A stretch of 64,000 bases of DNA from Aliarcobacter faecis (GCF_013201705.1 NZ_CP053837.1:1798001-1862000), one strand, 5' to 3'. Shown: positions 44,875 to 54,135, numbered from the stretch's first letter. Notes: a model not told the origin generated them from the letters alone. Made by a program: numbers and translations.

Positions 44875-46149
44875 ATGAGTTTAATAAAGAGAAATTTTCT
44901 AAATAACAACAAACATATTCCTGCTAAATTTTCAGTTTTTTATCTGATTATCGGTGTAACTTTTATCTATTTTATATATGACCAACTTAGCAATAGTTAT
45001 AGTTCAACCCTAAATTTACTATTTATCTTTCTTATTTTTAGTGTTTTCTTACTATTTTTTATATTAACTCATATGCAAAAAGCTATACAAAGAGTCTATA
45101 AATCTTATATAGAGTTAAAAGATAAAGATAAAGAGAGATTAATTCCTTATGAGTTTGTATTAAACAATTCTGTTGATTCTATCTATTGGTTTACAATAGA
45201 TGCAAAAATAGTATATTTAAATGATACTGCTTGTAATATTTTGGGCTATGGAAGAGATGAATTAATAGGAAAATATCTTGAAGTCTTTGATACAAATTTC
45301 AATAGACAAACAGCTATAGAGACTATGCAAAAGATAAAAAATACTAATAACTTTCTACTTGAAACAACTCAAAGAAAAAAAAGTGGAGATATTTTTCCTG
45401 TTGAAGTATCTGGACATAGTTTTATTTTTGAAGGCAAAGAGTACATTTGTGCATTTGGTAGAGATATTACTAAAAAACAAGAGATAAATAAAAAAATTAA
45501 AAATATGAATTTAGAAATTCAAAGATCTTTAAATGAAAAAGAGGTTTTATTAAAAGAGATTCACCATAGAGTTAAAAATAATATGGAAATTATCTCATCT
45601 TTATTGGCTATGCAATTAAGAAGAGCAGATGATGATAAGATAAAATATATTTTAAGACAAGCTAAAAGTAGAATAAATACTATGGCATTAGTACATGAGT
45701 TTTTATACTTAGGTGAAAATTTAGCCTCTATAAATCTACAAGATTATATAAAAAGATTGGTTCAAGATATAAAAGAGTTATATATATCTCAAAATACAAA
45801 ATTGGAAGTAGATTTACATATAGATAAAATAATTTTTTCAACAAATAGATGTATTCAAATTGGTATGGTTATCCATGAACTATGTGTAAACTCTTTAAAA
45901 TATGCTTTTAAAGAGGATAGAGATAATCTACTTTGTATTCATATAAAAAAGATAGGAGATAAAATCAATGTAAAAATCAGGGATAATGGAGAGGGTTTAA
46001 AAAATATAAATAGCCTATATAAAAGTGAATCCATAGGAATGCAATTAATTCACTCTATTGTAGAAAACCAATTAGATGGAACTCTAGATTTTAAAAACAA
46101 TAGAGGATTAGAGTGTAATATTATATTTTCAAAAGAAGAGGAAGAGTAA
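44875..46149 (+). CDS. PAS sensor histidine kinase (HisKA_2 type)
   Basis: About 424 residues. Two membrane helices (21-36 and 46-65) with hardly any periplasmic loop, a cytoplasmic PAS domain (about 92-200), then a HisKA_2 dimerisation domain with H230 (KEIHHRVKNNMEI) and a HATPase with HELCVNSLKYA and DNGEGL. Sensing is thus probably inside the cell or membrane via the PAS pocket. The ATG at 44875 with AAAGG upstream is preferred over earlier starts. Divergent from the phenol hydroxylase operon and coupled to the next gene (TAATG). Phenol sensing is inferred from position. Confidence 0.88.
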   Translation: MSLIKRNFLNNNKHIPAKFSVFYLIIGVTFIYFIYDQLSNSYSSTLNLLFIFLIFSVFLLFFILTHMQKAIQRVYKSYIELKDKDKERLIPYEFVLNNSVDSIYWFTIDAKIVYLNDTACNILGYGRDELIGKYLEVFDTNFNRQTAIETMQKIKNTNNFLLETTQRKKSGDIFPVEVSGHSFIFEGKEYICAFGRDITKKQEINKKIKNMNLEIQRSLNEKEVLLKEIHHRVKNNMEIISSLLAMQLRRADDDKIKYILRQAKSRINTMALVHEFLYLGENLASINLQDYIKRLVQDIKELYISQNTKLEVDLHIDKIIFSTNRCIQIGMVIHELCVNSLKYAFKEDRDNLLCIHIKKIGDKINVKIRDNGEGLKNINSLYKSESIGMQLIHSIVENQLDGTLDFKNNRGLECNIIFSKEEEE

Positions 46150-46907
46150 TGAGTAAAGTAAAAATTCTAATAGTAGAAGATGAATCAATTATTGCCCTAA
46201 ATTTAAAAGAGAATTTGGTAGATTTGGGATATGAGCCTTGTGGAATTGCACCAAATAAATGTAAAACTCTTAGTATTTTAGAAAAAGGGGTAGTTCCTGA
46301 TTTGATTTTAATGGATATCTATTTAAAAGGTCCAACAACAGGTATTGAATTAGCAAAAGAGTTAAAAATCACTATGCCTTTTGTTCCTGTTGTTTTTTTA
46401 ACTGCAAACTCTGAACTTGCAACAATAAAAAAAGCTTCGGAGGCTTTTGCTTATGGTTACTTATTAAAACCTTATAAAAAGTCAAACCTTCATGCAGCAA
46501 TAGAAATAGCACTAAGCAAAGCAAAAGAGGATAGACAAAAAAATATAAAACTAGATGCTATTGAGAATGTAAATAAAACTTTAATTCATAAATTAGAGTT
46601 AAATCAAGAGCAAAAATCACGGACTATTCAACTTAAATATGGTTATTTATATGATAAAGAGAAAGAGATTTTATATTATGGAGATGAACCTGTAAAACTA
46701 ACATCAAAAGAGATAAAAATTATAAAATATCTTTGTGAAAACCCTGGACACAATGTATCTCAAGAGCAACTTGAATATGCTATTTGGCAAGATGAACCAG
46801 CTGGTTATGCAGCATTTAGAAGTGTACTATTTAGACTAAGAAGTAAAATACATAAAGATTTAATAGTAAATCAAAATAATACAGGTTATAAAATAGAACT
46901 TTTATAA
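46149..46907 (+). CDS. Response regulator with winged-helix output
   Basis: A 252-residue regulator: receiver domain with E10/D11, phosphoacceptor D56 (LILMDIY), T in FLTANS and K in LLKPYKK; a helical linker (about 125-160); and a C-terminal winged helix with LTSKEIKIIKYLCENPGHNVSQ in the OmpR style (LTSKEIKII then NVSQEQL). It is the probable binder of the 11-base-period TGCGA repeats. DmpR-type sigma-54 activators control phenol operons in Pseudomonas; none is present. Confidence 0.9.
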   Translation: MSKVKILIVEDESIIALNLKENLVDLGYEPCGIAPNKCKTLSILEKGVVPDLILMDIYLKGPTTGIELAKELKITMPFVPVVFLTANSELATIKKASEAFAYGYLLKPYKKSNLHAAIEIALSKAKEDRQKNIKLDAIENVNKTLIHKLELNQEQKSRTIQLKYGYLYDKEKEILYYGDEPVKLTSKEIKIIKYLCENPGHNVSQEQLEYAIWQDEPAGYAAFRSVLFRLRSKIHKDLIVNQNNTGYKIELL

Positions 46908-46921
46908 ACTTTGAGCTATTT

Positions 46922-46946
46922 TTAAGCCCATAAAATATGGGCTTAA
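46922..46946. terminator. Bidirectional terminator
   Basis: TTAAGCCCATA and TATGGGCTTAA pair perfectly around AAA, between the stops of the response regulator and the aldehyde dehydrogenase. Confidence 0.7.
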
Positions 46947-46953
46947 TTATATT

Positions 46954-48450
46954 TTAGAAGAATCCTAAAGCTTTTGTATTAAAAGAAGTTAATATATTTT
47001 TTGTATGTCTATAATTATTTAACATCATCATATGTGTTTCTCTTCCAATTCCAGATTTTTTATATCCTCCAAAAGAGGCATGAGCTGGATATAAATGATA
47101 ACAATTTACCCAAATTCTTCCTGCTTCAATAGCTCTTGAAGCTCTATGAATTTGATGAGCATCTCTTGACCAAACTCCAGCACCCAAACCATAGATTGTA
47201 TCGTTTGCTATTTGGATAGCCTCTTTTTCATCTTTAAAAGTTGTAACAGATAAAACTGGTCCAAAAATCTCATCTTGGAAAATTCTCATCTTATTATGTC
47301 CTTTATAGATTGTTGGCTCTATATAAAATCCATCTGGATTTATAGTTGAATGATAAATATCTCCACCAACTAAACACTCAGCACCATCTTCTTTTGCAAT
47401 TTGTAAATATTTTGCAATTTTCTCTTTTTGATTTAGTGAATTTTGAGCACCCATTGTATTTTCTGTATCAAGTGGATTTCCTAATTTTATAGCTTTTACT
47501 CTTTCAATAACTCTTTTTATAAATGGTTCATAAATTGACTCTTGAATCAAAGCTCTTGAAGGGCAAGTACAAACCTCTCCACTATTAAATGCAAATAAAA
47601 CTAACCCTTCTATTGCTTTATCAAAAAACTCATCATCTTCTTGCATAATTGATTCAAAGAAGATATTTGGAGATTTTCCACCAAGCTCCAAAGTTGAAGG
47701 GATAATATTTTTTGTGGCATATCTCATAATCTCTTGCCCTGTTGATGTTTCTCCTGTAAATGCCACTTTTTTAATATCTGGATGTGTTACAAGATATTCT
47801 CCTATTTTTCCTCCTGCTCCATTTATAACATTTATAACACCTTTTGGTAATACATCTTTTATTAAATCTAAGAATAGTAAAATTGAAAGTGGTGTTGAAC
47901 TAGCTGGTTTTAATATCACACAATTTCCAGCAGCAATAGCAGGTGCTAATTTCCAAGCAGCCATTAAAAGTGGAAAATTCCAAGGAATAATTTGTGCAAC
48001 AACTCCATAAGGCTCATAAATTTCTTGAGAGATAGTATTTTCATCTAAATCAGCAACTGTTCCAGACTCTGCACGAATTACTGATGCAAAATATCTAAAA
48101 TGGTCTATAAATAGTGGTAAATCTGCATTTAAAGTCTCTCTTATAGCTTTTCCATTATCTAAAGTTTCTGCAACAGCTAAAGTTTCAAGATTTGCTTCAA
48201 CAACATCAGCTATTTTATTTAATAAAGCACTTCTTTGTGTAACTGATGTATGTTTAAACTCTTCAAAGCCTTTTTTTGCAGCCTCTATTGCTAAATCTAC
48301 ATCTTTTTCATTTGATCTTGGGATTTTTGTAAGAGCTTTCCCATCAACTGGTGAAATATTTTGGAAATACTCTTTACTATTTGGAGCAATCCACTCTCCA
48401 CCTATAAAATTTTCATATTGTTCTTTGTATTGTGGTCTTTCATAAATCAT
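46954..48450 (-). CDS. NAD-dependent aldehyde dehydrogenase (AcoD/ExaC-like)
   Basis: A 498-residue aldehyde dehydrogenase: IIPWNFPLLMAAWKLAPA, LELGGKSPNIFF, catalytic Cys in GEVCTCPSR, and FGGYKKSGIGRETH with the C-terminal NNYRHTKNILTS typical of acetaldehyde-oxidising AcoD/ExaC enzymes. A strong AAAGGAG precedes the ATG. It is convergent to the phenol regulators and lacks TGCGA repeats, so membership in that regulon is not supported. Confidence 0.9.
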   Translation of the reverse strand: MIYERPQYKEQYENFIGGEWIAPNSKEYFQNISPVDGKALTKIPRSNEKDVDLAIEAAKKGFEEFKHTSVTQRSALLNKIADVVEANLETLAVAETLDNGKAIRETLNADLPLFIDHFRYFASVIRAESGTVADLDENTISQEIYEPYGVVAQIIPWNFPLLMAAWKLAPAIAAGNCVILKPASSTPLSILLFLDLIKDVLPKGVINVINGAGGKIGEYLVTHPDIKKVAFTGETSTGQEIMRYATKNIIPSTLELGGKSPNIFFESIMQEDDEFFDKAIEGLVLFAFNSGEVCTCPSRALIQESIYEPFIKRVIERVKAIKLGNPLDTENTMGAQNSLNQKEKIAKYLQIAKEDGAECLVGGDIYHSTINPDGFYIEPTIYKGHNKMRIFQDEIFGPVLSVTTFKDEKEAIQIANDTIYGLGAGVWSRDAHQIHRASRAIEAGRIWVNCYHLYPAHASFGGYKKSGIGRETHMMMLNNYRHTKNILTSFNTKALGFF

Positions 48451-48473
48451 AATAAACTCCTTTATTGATATTA

Positions 48474-48487
48474 AGTATCAAAATACT
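48474..48487 (-). promoter_or_regulatory. Dyad upstream of the aldehyde dehydrogenase
   Basis: AGTAT-CAAA-ATACT forms a 5-4-5 inverted repeat 24-37 bases before the start. It could be an operator; AT-rich context makes chance likely. Confidence 0.25.
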
Positions 48488-48543
48488 AACATATAAAAAT
48501 AGCATTAGAGTTACAATAACATAAAGAGATTTATTTTATAAGA

Positions 48544-48576
48544 TTTTGTATCTATTTGTTACAAATAGATACAAAA
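48544..48576. terminator. Long perfect hairpin downstream of fbaA
   Basis: TTTTGTATCTATTTG and CAAATAGATACAAAA pair around TTA, starting 11 bases past the fbaA stop. A T-run lies before rather than after the stem in the leftward direction, so it may protect the mRNA end as much as terminate. Confidence 0.5.
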
Positions 48577-48586
48577 AAAGAGTTTT

Positions 48587-49654
48587 TTAGTTTTTATTTA
48601 AAGCTAAAAGGTCACTAAATGCAGTTTCAAGTCTAGCAATCATAGTCTCTTGTCCTGCTCTTAGCCATTTTCGTGGGTCATAATAGTTTTTATTTGGCTT
48701 ATCTTCACCTTCAGGATTTCCAATTTGTCCTTGTAAATACCCTTTATATTTAGCCTCATAAGCTCTTACTCCATCCCAAGTTGCCCATTGTGTATCTGTG
48801 TCAATATTCATTTTAATAACACCATAAGAGATAGCTTCTCTAATTTCACTTAAAAGAGAACCTGAACCTCCATGGAAAACAAAATCAACAGGATTTTTAA
48901 TAGTTTTAAACTTCTCTTCAATAAATTTCTGAGAATTATCTAAAATTTTTGGACTTAAAACTACATTTCCTGGTTTATATACACCATGAACATTTCCAAA
49001 ACTAGCAGCTATTGTAAAATTTTCTCCAACTTTACTAAGCTCTTCATAAGCAAATGCCACCTCACTTGGTTGTGTATAAAGAAGTGCATTATCAACATCT
49101 GAGTTATCAACACCATCTTCTTCTCCACCAGTAATTCCAAGTTCAATTTCAATCATCATATCAAGCTTATTCATCTTCTTAAAATACTCAACACAGATTT
49201 CAATATTCTCTCCAAGACTCTCTTCACTTAAATCTAACATATGAGATGTAAAAAGAGGTCTTTTTGTTTTTGCAAAGTGTTCAGCTCCAGCTTCAATTAA
49301 TCCATCAATCCAAGGTAAAAGTTTTTTTGCAGCATGATCTGTATGTAAAATAACAGGTATTCCATAAGCTTTTGCCATAATATGAACATGGTTTGCTCCA
49401 CTAATTGCACCTAAAACAGCAGCATCAGCAGTTTTTAAACCTTTTCCAGCATAAAAACCTGCTCCACCATTTGAGAATTGAATAATAACTGGAGATTTTA
49501 CCTTTGTTGCGGCTTCTAAAACTGCATTTACTGAATCTGTTCCTACAACATTTACTGCAGGAATTGCAAAACCTTGCTCTTTTGCAAACCTGAAAAGCTT
49601 TTTAGCTTCACTTCCTGTTAATACTCCAGCATTTACAACATTTAAAACACCCAT
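48587..49654 (-). CDS. fbaA: Class II fructose-bisphosphate aldolase
   Basis: A 355-residue zinc aldolase of glycolysis/gluconeogenesis. Zinc and substrate motifs: VILHTDHAAKK, IEIELGITGGEEDGVDN, NVHGVYKPGNV and FHGGSGS. Full length. Directly follows the Peb4-like PPIase, the arrangement also found in Campylobacter. Confidence 0.97.
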   Translation of the reverse strand: MGVLNVVNAGVLTGSEAKKLFRFAKEQGFAIPAVNVVGTDSVNAVLEAATKVKSPVIIQFSNGGAGFYAGKGLKTADAAVLGAISGANHVHIMAKAYGIPVILHTDHAAKKLLPWIDGLIEAGAEHFAKTKRPLFTSHMLDLSEESLGENIEICVEYFKKMNKLDMMIEIELGITGGEEDGVDNSDVDNALLYTQPSEVAFAYEELSKVGENFTIAASFGNVHGVYKPGNVVLSPKILDNSQKFIEEKFKTIKNPVDFVFHGGSGSLLSEIREAISYGVIKMNIDTDTQWATWDGVRAYEAKYKGYLQGQIGNPEGEDKPNKNYYDPRKWLRAGQETMIARLETAFSDLLALNKN

Positions 49655-49663
49655 CTAATCTCC

Positions 49664-50470
49664 TTATTTAATTACGATTTTTGCGTCTTTTCTTAAATTC
49701 TCAATAAGCTCTTTTACTTTTTTACCAAAACTATTTCCAATTAAAACTTGATTAATTTCTCCCTCAACTTCATTATATGCTAATACTTTTCCTGGGAATT
49801 TATCTTTTAATAAAATAACATGGTAACCAAATTGTGATTTAACTGGAGATTTTGAATATCCACCTTTTGTTAATAATTTAACTGCATTTGCAAACTCTGG
49901 AACCATTTGTTCAGCTGCAAATTTTCCTAAATATCCACCATTACTTTTTGAAGGATCTTTTGATTTAGCTTTTGCTAACTCTTTAAATTTTGCCTCTTTA
50001 TTACTAGCTTTATTTAAATCATTTATAATTGATTGAGCTTCTGCTTCAGTATCAACTAAAATATGACTTGCTTCAAAAGTTTCTGGAATATTAAACTTAT
50101 CTTTATTTTTTTCATAAAAATCTTTTTTTTCAGCATCACTAAATTTTAGTTTATCAACCTCATTTTTTTGCCAAACTTGAAATGCTAAATCTTCTTTAAT
50201 TTTTCCTATAGCTTCAACATATTGAGCATCTTTTTCAATACCATCTTTAATTGCTTTTTTTGCTAATAATTTTTTATTAATAGCCTGATCAACAACTTGT
50301 GTTCTAGCTTCTGCTGGAATTTTATCAAGATCTATTCTTGGGTCTTGAATAATCATCTCAATATCTTGTTTTGTAATATTTTCTCCATCAACTGTTGCAT
50401 AAATTTCTGCAGCATTTAATGCTGAAGCTAATGCCAACGATGCTACAAAGCTTGTAACTATTTTTTTCAT
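49664..50470 (-). CDS. Peb4-like periplasmic peptidyl-prolyl isomerase
   Basis: A 268-residue exported chaperone with a signal peptide (cleavage after LNAA, about residue 20), a SurA/Peb4-like helical region and a parvulin domain from about 130 (ASHILVDTEAEAQ, SKSNGGYLGKF, KSQFGYHVILL). It assists outer-membrane protein folding. Nine bases before fbaA. Confidence 0.9.
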   Translation of the reverse strand: MKKIVTSFVASLALASALNAAEIYATVDGENITKQDIEMIIQDPRIDLDKIPAEARTQVVDQAINKKLLAKKAIKDGIEKDAQYVEAIGKIKEDLAFQVWQKNEVDKLKFSDAEKKDFYEKNKDKFNIPETFEASHILVDTEAEAQSIINDLNKASNKEAKFKELAKAKSKDPSKSNGGYLGKFAAEQMVPEFANAVKLLTKGGYSKSPVKSQFGYHVILLKDKFPGKVLAYNEVEGEINQVLIGNSFGKKVKELIENLRKDAKIVIK

Positions 50471-50585
50471 TTTTTTCCTTAGAATTTAATTTGCGGTATT
50501 TTATCTATTTTGAGTTAATAAATAGTTTATTTATCGCTATTTTTAAACCATATTTATGAATATATTTACAATTTTTAACATTTAG

Positions 50586-50602
50586 CTTAAAAAAGCTTTA
50601 AA
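50586..50602 (-). promoter_or_regulatory. HsrA-like tandem repeat (candidate)
   Basis: Read leftward the sequence is TTTAAA-GCTTT-TTTAAG, two TTTAAR units with an 11-base period. HP1043 of Helicobacter is reported to bind TTTAAG-N5-TTTAAG. It lies about 18 bases upstream of the regulator's -10. AT-rich sequence makes chance matches common. Confidence 0.3.
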
Positions 50603-50619
50603 TTTTGAATTTTTTATGA

Positions 50620-50625
50620 TATACT
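50620..50625 (+). promoter_or_regulatory. Promoter -10 of the HsrA-like regulator
   Basis: TATACT (five of six) lies 41 bases before the ATG, and AAGGA is the ribosome-binding site. Confidence 0.5.
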
Positions 50626-50665
50626 TGCGAACAAATTTAAGATTAAATTTAACTTAAGGATTTTT

Positions 50666-51346
50666 ATGAGAATTTTAATAATTGAGGACGAGATTACATT
50701 AAATAGAACTCTGCAAGAGGGATTGACTGATTTTGGATATCAAGTTGATACTGCAGAAAACTACAAAGATGCTGAATATTTTATAGATATTAGAAACTAT
50801 GACTTAGTTTTAACAGATTGGATGCTTCCTGATGGAGATGGGATTGAATTATGCAAAATTGTTAAAAATAGAAGTTCACGAACTGCTGTTGTAATTATTT
50901 CAGCAAGAGATGATAAGGAAAGTGAAATTGAAGCACTAAAATCTGGTGCTGATGATTTTATTAAAAAACCTTTTGACTTTGATATTTTACTAGCAAGAAT
51001 TGAAGCAAGACTAAGATTTGGTGGAACAAATATTATTGAAATTGATGATTTAGTTATAAATCCAGATGAAGAAAAAATAGAATATGCAGGTGAAGAGATT
51101 GAACTAAAAGGTAAACCTTTTGAAGTTTTAACACACTTAGCTAGACATAGAGACCAAATTGTAAGTAAAGAGCAACTATTAGATGCTATTTGGGAAGAGC
51201 CAGAACTTGTAACTCCAAATGTTATTGAAGTTGCAATTAACCAAATTAGACAAAAAATGGATAAACCTCTAAATATCTCAACTATTGAGACAATTAGAAG
51301 AAGAGGTTACAGATTTTGTTATCCAAATCAAGCAGAAGATAAATAA
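50666..51346 (+). CDS. HsrA/CosR-like OmpR-family response regulator
   Basis: A 226-residue regulator. The DNA-binding half (from about 123) carries KGKPFEVLTHLARHRDQIVS, EQLLDAIWEEPE and NVIEVAINQIRQKMDK, which to my memory are nearly identical to Helicobacter HsrA (HP1043) and Campylobacter CosR. Those are orphan regulators with altered phosphorylation sites. Here the receiver is canonical: E7/D8, D51 (LTDWMLPDGDG), S79 and K101. A histidine kinase follows 16 bases later, so this looks like the phosphorylatable form of that lineage. Confidence 0.9.
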   Translation: MRILIIEDEITLNRTLQEGLTDFGYQVDTAENYKDAEYFIDIRNYDLVLTDWMLPDGDGIELCKIVKNRSSRTAVVIISARDDKESEIEALKSGADDFIKKPFDFDILLARIEARLRFGGTNIIEIDDLVINPDEEKIEYAGEEIELKGKPFEVLTHLARHRDQIVSKEQLLDAIWEEPELVTPNVIEVAINQIRQKMDKPLNISTIETIRRRGYRFCYPNQAEDK

Positions 51347-51362
51347 CTTTTAAATTTGCAAA

Positions 51363-52634
51363 ATGGAGAGTAAAAGCATTTATAAACAGTTTTATAGAAA
51401 ACTAATATTTGCTTCCTCTTTGTTTATAATAATCCTCTCTTTTATCTTTTATGAATATGCCAAAAGCTCTTTTTATGATAATATGCAAGAAAATTTACTT
51501 TATCAAGCAAAAAAGATAGAACAAGGGTATATAAAAGATAGTTTTAAGCCAGTAAAAACACAATCTCAATCTATAGAACTAATATCAGAACATATACAAA
51601 AAATAGAGTTTTTAAATTTTCAAAAAAACGATGAATATTATTTAAAACTAATTTATCCTTTAGTAGATGGTACAGCTTTACAAATTACAAAAGATATAAC
51701 CCTTGAAAGAAATCTTTTATACTCAATTATTTTTAAAAATCTTTTTATTTTGGCAATTCCAGGTTTTATTTTAATGCTTTTATATTCACTTATTGTTTCA
51801 AAATCACTTTTAAAACCAATTATGCAAATAAATAAAAAATTATCAAATATGGATGAAAAGAGCTTAAGTCAAATTGATACAAAAGATTTACCAGATGAAT
51901 TTTTAACTCTTGCAAACTCTATTAACTCTTTGACAAATAGAATTGCAACTTATGTAAAATTTAAAAAAGAGCTTTTTGTAGGAATTGCTCATGAGCTTAA
52001 AACTCCACTTGCTGTTATGAAACTAAAAAATGAGCTATTGCTTAAAAAAAGTAGAGAAAAAGAGGAGTATGAAGAGGCTTTAAAACTTACAGTTAAACAA
52101 ATTGATGATATGAATATAATGATTAGCTCTATTTTAGACATTGGAAGAACTGAAGGAGCACAATTTGAAAGTCCTATTGAAATAGATTTAGTTGATTATA
52201 TAAAAAGAAAAACTAATGATTATAAAATGCTTTCAAATCAAAGAGGAATTGATACAATTTTTACATCAAATGTTTCAAGTTTACATACATCTATTAGAAT
52301 AACTCTATTTAATCAAATTTTGCAAAACTTTGTTCAAAATGCCATAAAATTTACCCCTGATAACCATAAAATCTTAATAAAACTAAAAAAAATAGATGAG
52401 AAAATAGTTATAAAAATAATAGATGAAGGTAGTGGAATTGATGAGAATATAGATGTTTTTGCTCCTTTTAAAAAAATGGGAACTAAAAATGGAGTTGGAT
52501 TAGGACTTTATTTGGCCAAAATTGCAAGTGATGCTTTAAATGCAAAAATATCAATAAAAAATAGAAAAGATAATATTAGTGGATGTGTTGCAAAAATAAC
52601 TTTTTACAACACAGTTAATCCTACTCAAACTTAA
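51363..52634 (+). CDS. Sensor histidine kinase paired with the HsrA-like regulator
   Basis: A 423-residue kinase: helix 1 about 14-30, a periplasmic domain to about 122, helix 2 about 123-146, HAMP-like linker, HisKA with H210 (GIAHELKTPLAVM), and HATPase with QNAIKFTP, DEGSGI and GVGLGLYLAK. All kinase boxes are intact. It directly follows the regulator gene and should be its partner. Confidence 0.9.
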   Translation: MESKSIYKQFYRKLIFASSLFIIILSFIFYEYAKSSFYDNMQENLLYQAKKIEQGYIKDSFKPVKTQSQSIELISEHIQKIEFLNFQKNDEYYLKLIYPLVDGTALQITKDITLERNLLYSIIFKNLFILAIPGFILMLLYSLIVSKSLLKPIMQINKKLSNMDEKSLSQIDTKDLPDEFLTLANSINSLTNRIATYVKFKKELFVGIAHELKTPLAVMKLKNELLLKKSREKEEYEEALKLTVKQIDDMNIMISSILDIGRTEGAQFESPIEIDLVDYIKRKTNDYKMLSNQRGIDTIFTSNVSSLHTSIRITLFNQILQNFVQNAIKFTPDNHKILIKLKKIDEKIVIKIIDEGSGIDENIDVFAPFKKMGTKNGVGLGLYLAKIASDALNAKISIKNRKDNISGCVAKITFYNTVNPTQT

Positions 52635-52646
52635 AAATCAAAAGAG

Positions 52647-53087
52647 TTAATTAAATATAGCCTTATGCTCTATCTTTGTACATTTATTTTGAACAACATT
52701 AAGCCCTGCACTCTTTGCCTTTTGTGCAGCTTCATTGTTTGCTAAACCTAATTGAAACCAAACAGTTTTAATATTTTTTTCATCTTTTATTTTTAAAACT
52801 TCATCTACAACTTTAGCAATAGCATCTGGTTTTCTAAAAATATCAACCATATCTATATCAAATGGTATTTCAACCAAGCTTCTATAAACTTTTTCACCTA
52901 AAATCTCATCTTCTTTTGGATAGATTGGAACTATTTTAAAACCAGCATTTTTTAAATACTCTGCCACTCTATACGATGCTTTTTCACTATCTGGAGAAAG
53001 CCCAACTATTGCAATAGTTTTTATCTCCTCAAAAATAGCTTTTATCTCATCTTTATTTGAGTTTACTGTTGGAAATTCGCACTCCAT
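52647..53087 (-). CDS. CoA-binding domain protein
   Basis: A 146-residue Rossmann-fold protein of the YccU type with TIAIVGLSPDSEKASYRVAEYL and a C-terminal QNKCTKIEHKAIF. It binds CoA or a related nucleotide; no catalytic role is known. Third gene of an Rrf2-DHH-CoA-binding operon, ten bases after the DHH gene. Confidence 0.85.
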   Translation of the reverse strand: MECEFPTVNSNKDEIKAIFEEIKTIAIVGLSPDSEKASYRVAEYLKNAGFKIVPIYPKEDEILGEKVYRSLVEIPFDIDMVDIFRKPDAIAKVVDEVLKIKDEKNIKTVWFQLGLANNEAAQKAKSAGLNVVQNKCTKIEHKAIFN

Positions 53088-53097
53088 AATATTCTCC

Positions 53098-54135
53098 TTA
53101 CTTTAGATTGTCAAGTTTTTCTTGAACATACATTTTAACTGATAAATAATCAATACTCTCTTTAAAATCTTCAAACTTTCCACCACTTGCATTTATGTGT
53201 CCACCACCATTTGCAATCTTTTGGGCAAGAAGTGAAACATCAAGTTTTCCATCAGCTCTAAAAGAGGCATTTCCCTTTTTATTGATATCTATAAAAAAGT
53301 CATAATCTTTATTTGCTTTTAAAAATGTATTAGCAGGAATAGAAATAGCACCTAAACAATAAGTTAAAAGACCTTTTTGCTCTTTATAAACAACTGTTAA
53401 TTCTTCTTTGATAGTTTCAAGAGTTTTTACAAGATATTTTGCACTTAAATTATCCAAAGTATCATCAAAATTATCAAGTTTTAAGAACTCTTTTTTTAAA
53501 AAATGAACTTCATTATCTAACTTTATATTTGCATTCTCAAAACTTAAAAAATCTTTTGCTTTTTCAAGTAAATAAAATTTGTACTCTCTATCAAGATTAG
53601 GAAATAGTATAGAGTTTATCTCTCTTGCTTTTATAAGCATTGACATTAAAACTTTTCCAAACTCAAAATTATCTCTCTCTTTTTCAAGCCAAATATCAAC
53701 TGCATTTATACAATTTACTAAGCTTTCATAGTTTTTGATATTAGCATTAAACTTTTCTAAAAGATAATCATAAACTATCTTTGTAGCACATCTTTTATCA
53801 TCTAAAAAATACCAATCAAATTTTTCTGCACTCTTTTTACCAGTTATATGATGATCTAAAAGCTGTAAAGTTACTTTGAAACCATCACTATTTAATCTAT
53901 TTATCTCTATATCTAAATCGATACTTTCTTGTAAAGTTAAATTCAAATCACTAATAATTAATAAAATCTCTTCATCTTTGTGATTTTTAATATCTTCTAA
54001 AACTTTTGAAATACTAAGTTTTACCTCTACTCCATAATTTGCATTAAAATAGTGAGTTTTAGAGAAAACTTTTGATGTTAGAAATTGGCAAGAGAAACCA
54101 TCTAAATCTGTATGCGATATATGAAAAAGTCTCAT
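53098..54135 (-). CDS. DHH-family phosphoesterase
   Basis: A 345-residue DHH/DHHA1 protein. Metal motifs: HTDLDGFS (8-15), SDLN near 63, and LLDHH near 96; C-terminal GGGHINASGG fits DHHA1. Relatives degrade short oligonucleotides or cyclic dinucleotides; the substrate is not resolved. The start overlaps the Rrf2 stop (TAATG). Confidence 0.87.
   Translation of the reverse strand: MRLFHISHTDLDGFSCQFLTSKVFSKTHYFNANYGVEVKLSISKVLEDIKNHKDEEILLIISDLNLTLQESIDLDIEINRLNSDGFKVTLQLLDHHITGKKSAEKFDWYFLDDKRCATKIVYDYLLEKFNANIKNYESLVNCINAVDIWLEKERDNFEFGKVLMSMLIKAREINSILFPNLDREYKFYLLEKAKDFLSFENANIKLDNEVHFLKKEFLKLDNFDDTLDNLSAKYLVKTLETIKEELTVVYKEQKGLLTYCLGAISIPANTFLKANKDYDFFIDINKKGNASFRADGKLDVSLLAQKIANGGGHINASGGKFEDFKESIDYLSVKMYVQEKLDNLK

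Noticed and set aside
28380-46907. Recent acquisition of the phenol block shown by composition
   Set aside because: By eye its base and codon use resembles the flanks, and there are no mobility genes, so recent transfer cannot be claimed from this sequence.
50626-50633. Single TGCGA near the HsrA-like promoter as a further phenol-regulon site
   Set aside because: There is no second copy at 11 bases and no matching -10 distance. A single TGCGA in the rpsO-moaA gap was dismissed for the same reason.
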